Part shown: piece by piece, positions 44,233-56,126 of the stretch
Position numbering within the stretch: the stretch's first letter is position 1
Layout of the letters: each line of letters opens with the position of its first letter
Assembly: GCF_025147485.1 (NCBI RefSeq)
Contig: NZ_CP102263.1
Span: 1,377,501 to 1,441,500 of the forward strand
DNA length: 64,000 nt
Direction: 5' to 3'
Origin: Bacteroides uniformis
GTDB taxonomy: Bacteria; Bacteroidota; Bacteroidia; Bacteroidales; Bacteroidaceae
The notes under the pieces: model-generated
The model's input: the letters and a program-made list of their open reading frames with translations, nothing else
Database searches by the model: none
Told to the model about the DNA's origin: nothing
Position numbers and translations under genes: made by a program

Positions 44233-45287
44233 GTTAAAAGAATGTCTTGCAGTCTCTTTCTTTCTTCTTTTGTCAGACCGATGCCTCTTTGCAGGTAGGT
44301 GTCGGTATCTCCATACCTTCGTTTCATTTCTTCAATGGCGGCATTCAGGAAATCTTCGCGTGCCGAGAATACGGTAGTGATGGCCTCTTGCGAGCGTGCC
44401 GGAAGCTGGTAAGCATATCGGGAGGCCGCCGGGATGTTGAAGTAGTCGTTGCTGAGGCGATAATCTTCCATGATGATGTCTTCGTCCACTCCAAGGGAGG
44501 CAAGCACAAGTGCCGATACGATGCCCGTGCGCCCTTTGCCCGAAGAGCAATGGATTACGACGGGATAATTGTTCTTGTCCAGCAGGATATCGAAAATCCG
44601 GCGATATTCTTTGGTGTAGTTGTTGATGAGTTCGCGGTTCATCTGCTCCACGATTCGGTAGACAGTATCGCTCTTGATTTTCTGTTCCTGTACACCTTTC
44701 AGGATATACTCCATGTCGCCGGTAGGAATGGGGATATGGATCACTTTGAATGCCTGTTGCAAAGGGCTTTGTCTATTCGCTTCGACAGATGAACGCAGGT
44801 CGATGATAGTCCTTATGCCTATGTTCTTGAGCTCTTTGCGCGAACACGGTTTCAGTTTATCTATTTCGGCAGAGCGGTACAGCATGCCCCAATGCACTTT
44901 CTTTTGGGTGGGATAGGAGGAATAGCCTCCCAGGTCTCGGAAGTTCTGTATGCCGGGGATGTTGATGTTGCGGGTGGCAATCTTTACCCGGTATTTGTCA
45001 GCGAATACAAGTGTGTAGTAGTATCGTTGTGTAGGGTCGGTAGTGATGACAGTCATCTTCAGGTCGGAGATGTTGGCGACGGCAACGGGAACATCTTCGG
45101 GGATATGGTTGGGATTGGTCGAAGCATATACCTTCACATTTCCTTTGATGAGAGGGGCCATTTCCCATTTTACAATGCAGTTGCCCACGTTGTTTTCTTC
45201 GCATACAACGGAAATGTGAGGGGCAGTGCCATTGCAGGAAGGGAGCAGCACTGCCAAAACAAGCAAGTTCAATAAGTTCTTATACAT
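44223..45287 (-). CDS. Exported tyrosine-phosphatase-family lipoprotein
   Basis: A 354-residue protein with a lipoprotein signal (VLLPSC, Cys18). Residues about 20-105 look like a fibronectin-type beta domain. The rest is a tyrosine/dual-specificity phosphatase with NFRDLGGYSS, a DLRSSVEANRQ block and the catalytic P-loop HCSSGKGRTG (Cys-x5-Arg). Relatives act on phosphotyrosine or phosphoinositides; the extracytoplasmic location leaves the substrate open. The C-terminus overlaps an intergenic repeat. Confidence 0.88.
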   Translation of the reverse strand: MYKNLLNLLVLAVLLPSCNGTAPHISVVCEENNVGNCIVKWEMAPLIKGNVKVYASTNPNHIPEDVPVAVANISDLKMTVITTDPTQRYYYTLVFADKYRVKIATRNINIPGIQNFRDLGGYSSYPTQKKVHWGMLYRSAEIDKLKPCSRKELKNIGIRTIIDLRSSVEANRQSPLQQAFKVIHIPIPTGDMEYILKGVQEQKIKSDTVYRIVEQMNRELINNYTKEYRRIFDILLDKNNYPVVIHCSSGKGRTGIVSALVLASLGVDEDIIMEDYRLSNDYFNIPAASRYAYQLPARSQEAITTVFSAREDFLNAAIEEMKRRYGDTDTYLQRGIGLTKEERKRLQDILLTDN

Positions 45288-45317
45288 AATTCGTAACCTC
45301 TCTGATGTCGTTAATCA

Positions 45318-45325
45318 CAAATATA
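45318..45325 (-). promoter_or_regulatory. Candidate -7 element for the phosphatase gene
   Basis: On the minus strand this reads TATATTTG (TAnnTTTG), about 30 bp before the start codon. No convincing -33 box. Confidence 0.4.
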
Positions 45326-45436
45326 TGTAATTTACCCACAGAAGGTAACAGCAATGCCAAGCTTTTATATTTCTTTTTTGAACTTTAAAAAAACTGCTAT
45401 AGATTCTTTCGTGCATAGGCAGGTTGGTTTACAATG

Positions 45437-46054
45437 TTACATCAGCGAACCGGGAGGTGGTAATGGGGGGAGTTTCCCTTGGGGCTTTTGTCTCCATGAC
45501 AGCATGATGTAATTGAGTTGTTTTCCCACTTCTCCGGGTTTAAAGTGTATTTGTTCTTTCAGTTTTACTTCGATTTCCCTATATACATGCAGTGGTACTC
45601 TGGCGTATGGGCTAAAGGTCGTGAAATTGAAATTCACTTCCATTACTTTCCCCGTATCCGGACTGAGTAGCATGGTTATTGTGAACTCACGCTTTCCGAG
45701 TTCATCTGCCATGGCTTTGGTAAAAGCTTCGTCCACAATGAAGTCTGCTTGTTTACTCATGGAGCTATTGTATTCAATTACTTTTTTTTCATTCCAGCTA
45801 CCGATGTATATTTTTCCTGTGGCTTTATATACAATATCTTTGTATGTCAACTTGTTCTCTTTGTTATAAAGAGTCACAAACTGGCTACCGTCATCTACGT
45901 CACATTGATACGTATAACCATCTACCTCGAAAGTGGTGGTTTTTTTATAAATGACTGTTCCTTCAAGCGATTCTTCTGTTCTGATAGGTTTATCCTGTGC
46001 TACACAAGGGTAGATGTATCCTATAAGCAGTGTAATAAGCAATAGTCTTTTCAT
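45437..46054 (-). CDS. Exported protein of unknown function, tandem paralogue 2 (possibly DUF5043)
   Basis: A 205-residue protein with a signal peptide ending YPCVAQ (residue 20). The mature part is mostly beta (YTYQCDVDDGSQFVTLYN, EFTITMLLSPDTGKVMEVNFNF) and ends in a proline-rich tail (LPPLPPPGSLM). I think it is related to DUF5043 but cannot confirm this. It is a close copy of the next upstream gene; the N-terminal 60 or so residues and the tail are nearly identical while the middle differs. The duplication also copied the last bases of the lipoprotein gene as its leader. Confidence 0.8.
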   Translation of the reverse strand: MKRLLLITLLIGYIYPCVAQDKPIRTEESLEGTVIYKKTTTFEVDGYTYQCDVDDGSQFVTLYNKENKLTYKDIVYKATGKIYIGSWNEKKVIEYNSSMSKQADFIVDEAFTKAMADELGKREFTITMLLSPDTGKVMEVNFNFTTFSPYARVPLHVYREIEVKLKEQIHFKPGEVGKQLNYIMLSWRQKPQGKLPPLPPPGSLM

Positions 46055-46090
46055 TCGTCACAATTTTTAGTTGTTAATTTTGTATGTTGC

Positions 46091-46705
46091 TTACATTAGC
46101 GAACCGGGAGGAGGTAATGGGGGGAGTTTCCCTTGGGGCTTTTGCATCCATGCCAGCATAATGTAGTTGAGTTGTTTTCCTTCCTCTATGGGTTTAAAAT
46201 GAATTTGTTCTTTCAGTTTTACTTCGATTTCCCTATATACATGTAGTGGCACTTTGGCGTATGGCTCAAAGGTGAAAAAATTGAAATTCACTTCCATTAC
46301 TTCTCCCGTATTTGGACTGAGCAACATGGTTATCATAAGTTCCGTTTTCCCAATTTCATCTGCCATGGCTTTGGTGAATGCTTGGTCTACTATGAAATCT
46401 GCTTGCTGACTCATGAATCTGTCATATTCAATTACATTGCTACTCCAGCTGCCAATATATGTCTTCCCCGTGTCTTTATACACAATCTTTTCGTATGTCA
46501 GTTTGTTTTCTTTGTTATAAAGAGTCACAAACTGGCTACCGTCATCTACGTCGCATTGGTACGTATAACCATCTACCTCGAAAGTGGTGGTCTTTTTATA
46601 AATGACTGTTCCTTCAAGTGATTCTTCTGTTCTGATAGGTTTGTCCTGTGCTACACAAGGGTAGATGTATCCTATAAGCAGTGTAATAAGCAATAGTCTT
46701 TTCAT
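46091..46705 (-). CDS. Exported protein of unknown function, tandem paralogue 1 (possibly DUF5043)
   Basis: A 204-residue exported protein, paralogous to its downstream neighbour (same signal peptide, same DDGSQFVTLYNKENKLTY block and same LPPLPPPGSLM tail). Its ATG overlaps the TGA of the lipoprotein gene upstream (ATGA, 46702-46705), so the two are probably translationally coupled and work together. No catalytic residues stand out. The substitution pattern in the middle (VIEYDRFMSQQADFIVD against VIEYNSSMSKQADFIVD) suggests ordinary divergence after a recent duplication. Confidence 0.82.
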   Translation of the reverse strand: MKRLLLITLLIGYIYPCVAQDKPIRTEESLEGTVIYKKTTTFEVDGYTYQCDVDDGSQFVTLYNKENKLTYEKIVYKDTGKTYIGSWSSNVIEYDRFMSQQADFIVDQAFTKAMADEIGKTELMITMLLSPNTGEVMEVNFNFFTFEPYAKVPLHVYREIEVKLKEQIHFKPIEEGKQLNYIMLAWMQKPQGKLPPLPPPGSLM

Positions 46706-48084
46706 TCGTCACAATTTTTAGTTGTTAATTTTATGTTGGGAAAAATATTGGTGATATCCGAATACTCTTTAAATGGATAATTGTCGTATCCTTCCTGACG
46801 GAAAGCATTAACGACATTATTAGATATATAGGTTTCAAAGATATCCAAGAATGAAGTTGTAACATGACCTTGCTGATTTACATATTTAGTCAATGAAGTT
46901 GTTGCTCTTAGGCGTTGGCTTTTTGCATATTTATCTTGTTTTTTGTCCGTCCACTCCACGCTCCTCCTCAAGAACAGGTATTGCGCATAGTGCGCTTCTA
47001 TCTCTCTGTTCATCATAGAACTTTTGAACGATGATATAGGCTCTTGTGTGGTTTGGAAAACATGGAACATTTCATGCAGAAGGTTGTTTGCTTCCAATTC
47101 TTCCAATCCGATGTGCAAGGTATGCTCTTCCCAATTGTAGGAATACCCTTTGCCGAAATCGAATTCCAGATTGATTTTGTTGTTTTTGACTTTCTCTTTC
47201 AGTTGGCTGTATAGGTCTCCTCCCAAACAGTCTTCCATGATTCGGGCTGTCATGTTTTCGGTGATTACCCATAAAAGCGAGTCTTGGTCGGCTTCTTTCT
47301 TGAATATATTTCCTGCCGGAGTACCCGGTGAAGAGCCGGAACCTCCAGAACTTCCTCCTCCAATCCACACATCGCCACTTCCTCCTCCACCACTGTTCCA
47401 GTTGCTATTATTTATAAAGGCATCATCCACCCAATAGGAATGACTAACGCAGTTGGTATAGCTGTATTCCAGCTGGTCTTTAGGTCCGGTATATACATCC
47501 CAGCATTGGGTGACGGTTATTACCGAACGGGTCTGGGCATGAGGCTTGAATGTGAGTCCTTGCGCATTCTCTTCGCCAAATACTAGATAGCTTAACAAGT
47601 CGAATATGAACACTTGGTCGCTTTCTCTTATGAGTTCGTCATCACGCTTCAATGGAAAAAACTTCATCCATCCGTCTTTGATGTGCAACAGCCAGATGGC
47701 ATCGATGCAGTGTGGCTTGTCAAGGCGGTAGAGGGGAACGAAGATACAGGTCTCTTCTCCAGTCAATTTATAGGTGAAGTTCCAGAGAGGAATGCCGTAT
47801 TTCAACAGGAAAGAAGCGGTGAAATGCTTTTCTTCTTCCACTCTGCGTAGTGCGGAAATCACGGCTTTTAGGGTAGAGTCGGTGTAGGCAAAGAAGTTTT
47901 CCGGCTTGAATAACGCTTGCCGGGTCAACGGGACATCGTTTGCCGGGAATCGGGGTTGATAGAAGGATTCTTCTGTTTCGCAAGAGGCGAGTATTCCTAA
48001 AAGAATGCACAAGGCAAGGCAGATGTTTTGCCATTTCTGCTTAGGAGGGGTTGGAGAGTGCTGTCTGCTTCCTTTTGTATTCAT
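46702..48084 (-). CDS. Lipoprotein with an HExxH zinc-peptidase-like motif
   Basis: A 460-residue lipoprotein that I do not recognise. The start at 48084 (MNTKGSRQHS) gives a signal peptide with lipobox ILASC (Cys35); the frame extends 14 codons further upstream. Residues 36-225 are a mixed domain, followed by a Gly/Ser-rich linker (about 231-256). The C-terminal part has His337-Glu338-Met-Phe-His341 with nearby Glu361 and Glu363 (NREIEAHYAQ), an arrangement like a gluzincin-type metallopeptidase. It is coupled to a pair of small exported paralogues. A protease role is plausible but unproven. Confidence 0.75.
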   Translation of the reverse strand: MNTKGSRQHSPTPPKQKWQNICLALCILLGILASCETEESFYQPRFPANDVPLTRQALFKPENFFAYTDSTLKAVISALRRVEEEKHFTASFLLKYGIPLWNFTYKLTGEETCIFVPLYRLDKPHCIDAIWLLHIKDGWMKFFPLKRDDELIRESDQVFIFDLLSYLVFGEENAQGLTFKPHAQTRSVITVTQCWDVYTGPKDQLEYSYTNCVSHSYWVDDAFINNSNWNSGGGGSGDVWIGGGSSGGSGSSPGTPAGNIFKKEADQDSLLWVITENMTARIMEDCLGGDLYSQLKEKVKNNKINLEFDFGKGYSYNWEEHTLHIGLEELEANNLLHEMFHVFQTTQEPISSFKSSMMNREIEAHYAQYLFLRRSVEWTDKKQDKYAKSQRLRATTSLTKYVNQQGHVTTSFLDIFETYISNNVVNAFRQEGYDNYPFKEYSDITNIFPNIKLTTKNCDE

Positions 48085-48184
48085 AGCGCGAATGCTTAAG
48101 GTATAAAGGATAGACAAATAAAGCAAAAAAAAAGCAGAAATGAAAGGAAAAGCGGGAGAATTTTGTTAATCCGGAAGCTGTTCT

Positions 48185-48247
48185 ACCACAGATTGCATGG
48201 ATTTTCAGGCCATGTAATCTGTGGTGAACACCCTTTTGTAAGGGTGT
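48185..48247. terminator. Two hairpins downstream of the PfkB kinase gene
   Basis: ACACCCTT/AAGGGTGT (48228-48247) directly abuts the kinase stop codon, and ACCACAGATT with an inner CATGG pairs with CCATG and AATCTGTGGT (48185-48225). Neither has a strong T-tract on the minus strand, so they may be 3'-end stabilising structures or weak terminators. Confidence 0.55.
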
Positions 48248-49177
48248 CTATGGCTGGTATTTTCGTGCTTCTGCAAATTCCTTTGAAACGGAGTTGTTGA
48301 AACTCTTGCATACCTCGGCGGCAAACTCAATGCCGTATTGGATAACTTGGTCCCAAGTAGCCTCGTCCATGGTATCGAGGTCCTCGTAGCGTACATTATA
48401 TTTCAGCAGCCCGAAGATGATGCCTGCGTTGAAGTTGTCTCCTGCACCGATGGTGCTGACCGCCTCCAGTGGGGGGATGGAATATTCCTTGGAAATCGTG
48501 CCGGTGCGCAATGAAACCTGCTCCGCGCCGGCTGTGCAGAGGAAGTTGCGGCAGTAGAACTTTACTTTGTCTTTGTATATCTTGTCGGCCTCCTGCAGGC
48601 CCCACATATAGAAGAAATCCTCTTGCGAGCCGCGTACAATGTTGGCGTATTCCAGATTCTCGATGATGGTGGGAGCCAGCTTGATGGCCTCCTCTTTATG
48701 GGACGAACGGAAATTGGGATCGTAGTAGATGATGGCATGCATGTCGTGTGCGCGTTCCAGTAGCTCCACCACTTTGTCGCGCAGTACCGGATTCAGGGCA
48801 TAGTACGACCCTATGATTACGATGTCGTCTTCCTGAATCTGCGGATATTCCACGTCCAGGCGCTGCTTGGGATAATCTTTGTAGAAGATGTATTCCGCAT
48901 CGCTCCGGTTGTTCAGGAAAGCGAGTGATACGGGGGACTTCCCGTCGGGGAACACATTGACATGGTCTGTGGGAATATTGTTCTCGCGCATGAAGTTGAG
49001 GATGATATTGCCCACGTGGTCGTTGCCCGTTTCACTGATAAAGCAGATGGGAACACCGATACGTCCCAGTGAAACGATGCCGTTGAATACCGAACCGCCC
49101 GGAACGGCTGCTGTGGGCTGTCCGCCACGGAATATGATGTCCAGTATGGTTTCTCCGATGCCTATTACTTTACGCAT
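48248..49177 (-). CDS. PfkB-family carbohydrate kinase
   Basis: A 309-residue sugar kinase of the PfkB/ribokinase family. Motifs: N-terminal GGQPTAAVPGGSVFNGIVSLGRIG and the active-site STIGAGDNFNAGI with the catalytic Asp. It resembles fructokinase-like members; the substrate cannot be read. Its start overlaps the end of the upstream SIS isomerase gene by 13 bp, so the pair is co-translated. A kinase plus a SIS-domain isomerase suggests phosphorylation and isomerisation of one sugar. Confidence 0.88.
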   Translation of the reverse strand: MRKVIGIGETILDIIFRGGQPTAAVPGGSVFNGIVSLGRIGVPICFISETGNDHVGNIILNFMRENNIPTDHVNVFPDGKSPVSLAFLNNRSDAEYIFYKDYPKQRLDVEYPQIQEDDIVIIGSYYALNPVLRDKVVELLERAHDMHAIIYYDPNFRSSHKEEAIKLAPTIIENLEYANIVRGSQEDFFYMWGLQEADKIYKDKVKFYCRNFLCTAGAEQVSLRTGTISKEYSIPPLEAVSTIGAGDNFNAGIIFGLLKYNVRYEDLDTMDEATWDQVIQYGIEFAAEVCKSFNNSVSKEFAEARKYQP

Positions 49178-49770
49178 AGCGATCTTGATTTTTCTCCGAG
49201 GTAACCACCGTGATGGCGCTTGGAGTAGTCTTCAATGGTGAATCCTGTTTCTTTCATGGTCTGTACCACCAGGATGTCGCCGATGACGGTCATGGCGGTG
49301 GTCGAAGTCGTAGGCGTCATGCCCAGTACACATACTTCTTGCGGTTTCCCGGTGCTGAGGCATACATTGGATTCGTGTGCCAGGGGGCTGTCGGGGTTTC
49401 CGGTGATGACGATGAACTTCAGTCCCGGGTTCAGGTTATGTGCCAGCTGTGTCAGCTCCACGATTTCGCGAGTTTTGCCCGAATTGGAGATAAGTAGCAA
49501 CAAGTCGTTCTCCTGAAGGATGCCGAGGTCACCATGCTGTGCTTCGCTGGGGTGCAGGAAAACGGAAGGAATGCCGGTGGAGCAGAAGGTAGTGGCGATG
49601 TTCATGGCTATCTGTCCGGCCTTGCCCATACCCGAAGTTACCAGTTTCCCTTTTTTGCGGTGCACTTGTTCTACGATGAGTTCTACAGCTCTTTCATAAG
49701 CGTCCGTCACTGGAATGTTCAGTACGGCCTGTGCCTCTTTCTGCAAAAGCTCTTGAATGGATGCAATCAT
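49165..49770 (-). CDS. SIS-domain sugar-phosphate isomerase (KpsF/6-phospho-3-hexuloisomerase-like)
   Basis: A 201-residue SIS-domain protein. Family features include VTSGMGKAGQIAMNIATTFCSTGIPSVFLHP (key blocks GMGKAG and STG), QHGDLG, LISNSGKTREIVEL and GKPQEVCVLGMTPTTSTTA. It resembles arabinose-5-phosphate isomerases (KpsF) without the CBS domains, and 6-phospho-3-hexuloisomerases. The TTSTT block is shared by both groups, so the exact substrate is open. It overlaps the kinase gene by 13 bp. Its leader is a tandem ACATTA repeat that reaches to 7 nt before the ATG. Confidence 0.85.
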   Translation of the reverse strand: MIASIQELLQKEAQAVLNIPVTDAYERAVELIVEQVHRKKGKLVTSGMGKAGQIAMNIATTFCSTGIPSVFLHPSEAQHGDLGILQENDLLLLISNSGKTREIVELTQLAHNLNPGLKFIVITGNPDSPLAHESNVCLSTGKPQEVCVLGMTPTTSTTAMTVIGDILVVQTMKETGFTIEDYSKRHHGGYLGEKSRSLCVK

Positions 49771-49777
49771 ATACCTA

Positions 49778-49876
49778 TAATGTGTTAATGTGATTAATGT
49801 GCTAATGTGCTAATTGGCTGCGCTGTGATGCCGCATGGTCATTGGCACATTGGCACATTAGCACATTTGTACATTG
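49778..49876. repeat. Tandem TAATGTGC repeats in inverted orientation between divergent genes
   Basis: Four to five TAATGTG-type blocks (49778-49817) face four GCACATT blocks (49844-49867), so the region can fold into a long imperfect hairpin. It occupies the leader of the SIS gene and lies upstream of the M16 gene's -7 element at 49919. Confidence 0.7.
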
Positions 49877-49918
49877 CAAATATCTGCAATTTTCTATAAA
49901 CGGCAATAAGTTTTATTG

Positions 49919-49926
49919 TATTTTTG
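49919..49926 (+). promoter_or_regulatory. Candidate -7 element for the M16 peptidase
   Basis: TATTTTTG matches TAnnTTTG and lies 27 bp before the ATG at 49954. The -33 box is not evident. Confidence 0.45.
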
Positions 49927-49953
49927 TCGCCTCAAATAGTTTGAAACGTCAGA

Positions 49954-51201
49954 ATGAAGAAGTTAAAAGAGAATTTACCGTCGGCTTTCAACCGATATAT
50001 CCTGCCCAACGGCTTGCGCATCATTCATGAACCCTCGGCCTCCAAAGTGGCTTATTGTGGTTTTGCCGTAGATGCGGGTACGCGCGACGAGCTTGAAAAC
50101 GAGCAGGGTATGGCGCATTTTGTGGAGCACCTCATATTCAAAGGTACCGCCAAGCGCAAGGCATGGCACATCCTGAACCGCATGGAGAATGTGGGCGGTG
50201 ACCTCAACGCCTACACCAACAAGGAAGAGACGATGATTTACTCTGCTTTCTTGACCGAGCATTTCGGCCGTGCCTTCGAACTTCTGACGGATATTGTATT
50301 CCACTCCACCTTTCCGCAACGCGAGATAGAGAAGGAGACAGAGGTGATTATCGACGAGATACAATCCTACGAAGACAACCCTTCCGAGCTCATCTTCGAT
50401 GATTTCGAGGACTTGATATTCAGAGGGCATCCCCTGGGACGCAACATTCTGGGCAATCCCGGGCAGCTGAAGCTGTTCCGCAGTGAGGATGCCGCTGCAT
50501 TCACTTCCCGTTTCTACCATCCCGGCAATATGGTCTTTTTTGTTCTGGGCAATCTGGACTTCAGGCAGGTGGTGCGCTGGGCGGAAAAGCTCCTCGCGGA
50601 TTTACCTGCCGTGGCAGTGGACAACCGCCGTACTCCGCCGCCCCTCTATGTGCCCGAGCATCTTGTAGTGCATAAGGATACCCATCAGGCACACGTCATG
50701 ATTGGCAGCCGGGGATATAATGCGTACGATGACAAGCGCACCGCACTTTACCTGCTGAACAATATCCTGGGTGGCCCGGGCATGAACAGCCGCCTGAACG
50801 TTTCTCTCCGCGAGCGTCGCGGACTGGTCTATAACGTGGAATCCAACCTGACCTCCTATACCGATACGGGCACCTTCTGCATCTACTTCGGTTGCGACCC
50901 TGCAGATTTGGACTACTGCACCCGCCTGGTATATAAGGAATTGAAACGCCTGCGTGATGCCCGGATGACTTCCTCGCAGCTTGCGGCCGCCAAGAAGCAG
51001 CTTATCGGGCAAATCGGTGTAGCTTCGGACAACAATGAGAACAATGCGCTGGGCATGGGCAAGACTTTCCTGCATTATGATAAATGCGAAACTTCCGAAG
51101 CCGTGTTCCATCGCATTGAACAGCTCACTTCGGAAGTGCTGTTAGAGGTGGCGAACGAGATGTTTGCCGAGGACTATCTTTCGACGCTCATTTATCGGTG
51201 A
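49954..51201 (+). CDS. M16-family zinc peptidase
   Basis: A 415-residue M16B-type processing peptidase. The inverted zinc motif is HFVEH (in MAHFVEHLIFKG), followed by the downstream ligand Glu in EKETEVIIDEIQSYEDNP. The C-terminal half carries the usual ERRGLVYNVESNLTSYTDTG stretch. No signal peptide is visible, so it is probably cytoplasmic. Its stop codon overlaps the 3' end of queH on the other strand by 14 bp, so neither gene can have a separate terminator between them. Confidence 0.93.
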   Translation: MKKLKENLPSAFNRYILPNGLRIIHEPSASKVAYCGFAVDAGTRDELENEQGMAHFVEHLIFKGTAKRKAWHILNRMENVGGDLNAYTNKEETMIYSAFLTEHFGRAFELLTDIVFHSTFPQREIEKETEVIIDEIQSYEDNPSELIFDDFEDLIFRGHPLGRNILGNPGQLKLFRSEDAAAFTSRFYHPGNMVFFVLGNLDFRQVVRWAEKLLADLPAVAVDNRRTPPPLYVPEHLVVHKDTHQAHVMIGSRGYNAYDDKRTALYLLNNILGGPGMNSRLNVSLRERRGLVYNVESNLTSYTDTGTFCIYFGCDPADLDYCTRLVYKELKRLRDARMTSSQLAAAKKQLIGQIGVASDNNENNALGMGKTFLHYDKCETSEAVFHRIEQLTSEVLLEVANEMFAEDYLSTLIYR

Positions 51202-51786
51202 TTGATTCTTGCTTTGCATCCAGCCGTTGCATGCTGAATTGGCATCCGCAATACTGCTGGTTATAGAAATCGTACTCTTTCAGCAGTTGGTTGCGCCGGT
51301 CTTGAAGTCCGCCTTTCCGCCAATTCTGTTCCCAGAAGAGGGTGCCCGGATAGAGCGCGGCGGCACGGCGTCCGGCTTCATTGATTTGTTCCAGGCTTTT
51401 CCAGCGCGAAGAGGCGAGGGTAGTGGTGAATACGGAGAAACCGTGTTCGGAGGCGTAGCGGGCTGTCTCTGTCAGGCGCAGGGTGAAGCACTTCAGGCAA
51501 CGGCTGCCGCGTTCCGGTTCGTGCTCCAGGCCTTGCATGGTGTGCAGCCAGTGTGCATAATCGTAGTCTGCATCGATGAAATCGATGTTTTTGGAGGTTA
51601 CGAAACGGATAGCCTCGTTTTTCCTTATCTCATATTCCGCCTGCGGATAGATGTTGGGATTGCAGTAGAATACGGTGGGGCGTATGCCGTTCTCCAGCAT
51701 GCACTCGATGATGGCAGAGGAGCAAGGTGCGCAGCACGAATGCAGCAGCACCTTGCGGTCACCGTTGGGTGTTTGGACTTTCAACA

Positions 51787-51787
<1 letters not shown>
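51188..51787 (-). CDS. queH: Epoxyqueuosine reductase QueH
   Basis: A 199-residue QueH (DUF208) protein, the non-QueG enzyme that makes the final reduction of epoxyqueuosine to queuosine in tRNA. Conserved cysteines for the iron-sulfur and redox centres are present: HSCCAPCSS near the N-terminus, CLKCFTLRL in the middle and YCGCQFS near the C-terminus. Its start overlaps the stop codon of the upstream DUF5009-like gene (TAATG), and its 3' end overlaps the M16 gene tail-to-tail. Confidence 0.94.
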
Positions 51788-54670
<2,883 letters not shown>

Positions 54671-54875
54671 CAATACGTCAAACCGGCTTTTTGAATCCAC
54701 TTTCTGCCTTTCTCTTCTTTTGCTTATATTTCTGATTATTAGTTGTTTGTTTGTTCATGCTTCTTCACTCCTTCCACCTATTCCCGATTCGCCGGTACGA
54801 GGTGTTCTTATCTTTCCTAACTTTGGGGAAGCAAAAGCGAATATCGCAACTAATACTATAACCAAAATTATTGCC

Positions 54876-56126
54876 ATGAAACATTTATTAGCGACAAGCA
54901 TTACCATCGCCCTGCTCTCTTTGGGCCTTGCGGGATGCGGTGAGAAACAAGCGACAAAAGAAGTAACTTCGGATGCATTCGTAACCATTCAGGGTCAGGA
55001 CTTGATAAAGCCCGACGGTACCAAACTCTTCATCATGGGTACCAACCTGGGCAACTGGCTGAATCCGGAAGGATACATGTTCAAGTTCAACAAGACCAAT
55101 TCCGGCCGTTTCATCAATGAGATGTTCTGCCAGTTGGTGGGACCGGACTTTACGGCCGACTTCTGGAAAGCATTCAAGGACAATTATGTAACGCGCGAGG
55201 ACATCCGCTTCATCAAGGAGCAGGGTGCCAACACCATCCGCCTGCCTTTCCACTACAAGCTGTTTACCGACGAGGACTATATGGGGCTGACCGCCGCCCA
55301 GGACGGATTTGCCCGCGTGGACAGCCTGGTAGAGTGGTGCCGCGAATCGGACTTGTACCTCATCCTCGACATGCACGACGCTCCCGGCGGACAGACAGGC
55401 GACAACATCGACGACAGCTACGGCTATCCCTGGCTGTTCGACAGCGAAGCTAGCCAGCAACTCTACTGTGACATCTGGCGCCGGATAGCCGACCGCTACA
55501 AGGACGAACCGGTCATCCTCGGCTACGAACTCTTCAACGAGCCCATTGCCCCTTACTTCGAGAACATGGAGGAACTCAACGGCAAGCTGGAAGATGTATA
55601 TAAGAAAGGTGTAGCCGCCATCCGCGAGGTGGACAGCAACCACATCATTCTGCTGGGCGGTGCGCAATGGAACGGTAATTTCAAGCCTTTCAAGGACTCC
55701 AAGTTCGACGACAAGATAATGTACACTTGCCACCGTTACGGAGGCGAACCTACCCAAGCTGCCATCCAGACGATTATCAACTTCCGCGACAGTGTGAACC
55801 TGCCCATGTACATGGGTGAGATAGGCCACAATACGGACGAATGGCAGGCCGCTTTCTGCCAGACGATGCGCGAGAACAACATCGGCTATACCTTCTGGCC
55901 CTACAAGAAGATGGACGGTTCTTCTTTCGTCGGCATCACTCCGCCGGAGAACTGGGCAAACATCGTGTATTTCTCCGAAGCACCGCGTGCCACGTACAAG
56001 GAAATCCGTGAGGCACGTCCCGCGCAGGCCATGTCCCGCAAGGCGATGATGGACTTTATCGAGGCATGCAAACTGAAGAATTGTGTGGTTCAGGAGGGTT
56101 ATATCCGGTCATTGGGAATGAAGTAG
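54876..56126 (+). CDS. GH5 glycoside hydrolase, lipoprotein
   Basis: A 416-residue GH5 enzyme with a lipoprotein signal (LGLAGC, Cys21); upstream codons to 54720 are not convincing. The acid/base is Glu222 (YELFNEPIAPY) and the nucleophile Glu315 (MYMGEIGHN). Other family blocks: GTNLGNWLNPEGYMF, ANTIRLPFHYKLF and ILDMHDAPGGQTG. Exo- or endo-beta-glucanase activity is typical of such members, and a beta-glucosidase-type GH3 follows. The gap between them carries array C. Confidence 0.9.
   Translation: MKHLLATSITIALLSLGLAGCGEKQATKEVTSDAFVTIQGQDLIKPDGTKLFIMGTNLGNWLNPEGYMFKFNKTNSGRFINEMFCQLVGPDFTADFWKAFKDNYVTREDIRFIKEQGANTIRLPFHYKLFTDEDYMGLTAAQDGFARVDSLVEWCRESDLYLILDMHDAPGGQTGDNIDDSYGYPWLFDSEASQQLYCDIWRRIADRYKDEPVILGYELFNEPIAPYFENMEELNGKLEDVYKKGVAAIREVDSNHIILLGGAQWNGNFKPFKDSKFDDKIMYTCHRYGGEPTQAAIQTIINFRDSVNLPMYMGEIGHNTDEWQAAFCQTMRENNIGYTFWPYKKMDGSSFVGITPPENWANIVYFSEAPRATYKEIREARPAQAMSRKAMMDFIEACKLKNCVVQEGYIRSLGMK

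Noticed and set aside
48185..48247. A mobile miniature element at the paired hairpins
   Set aside because: No target-site duplication or terminal repeats beyond the two simple stems.
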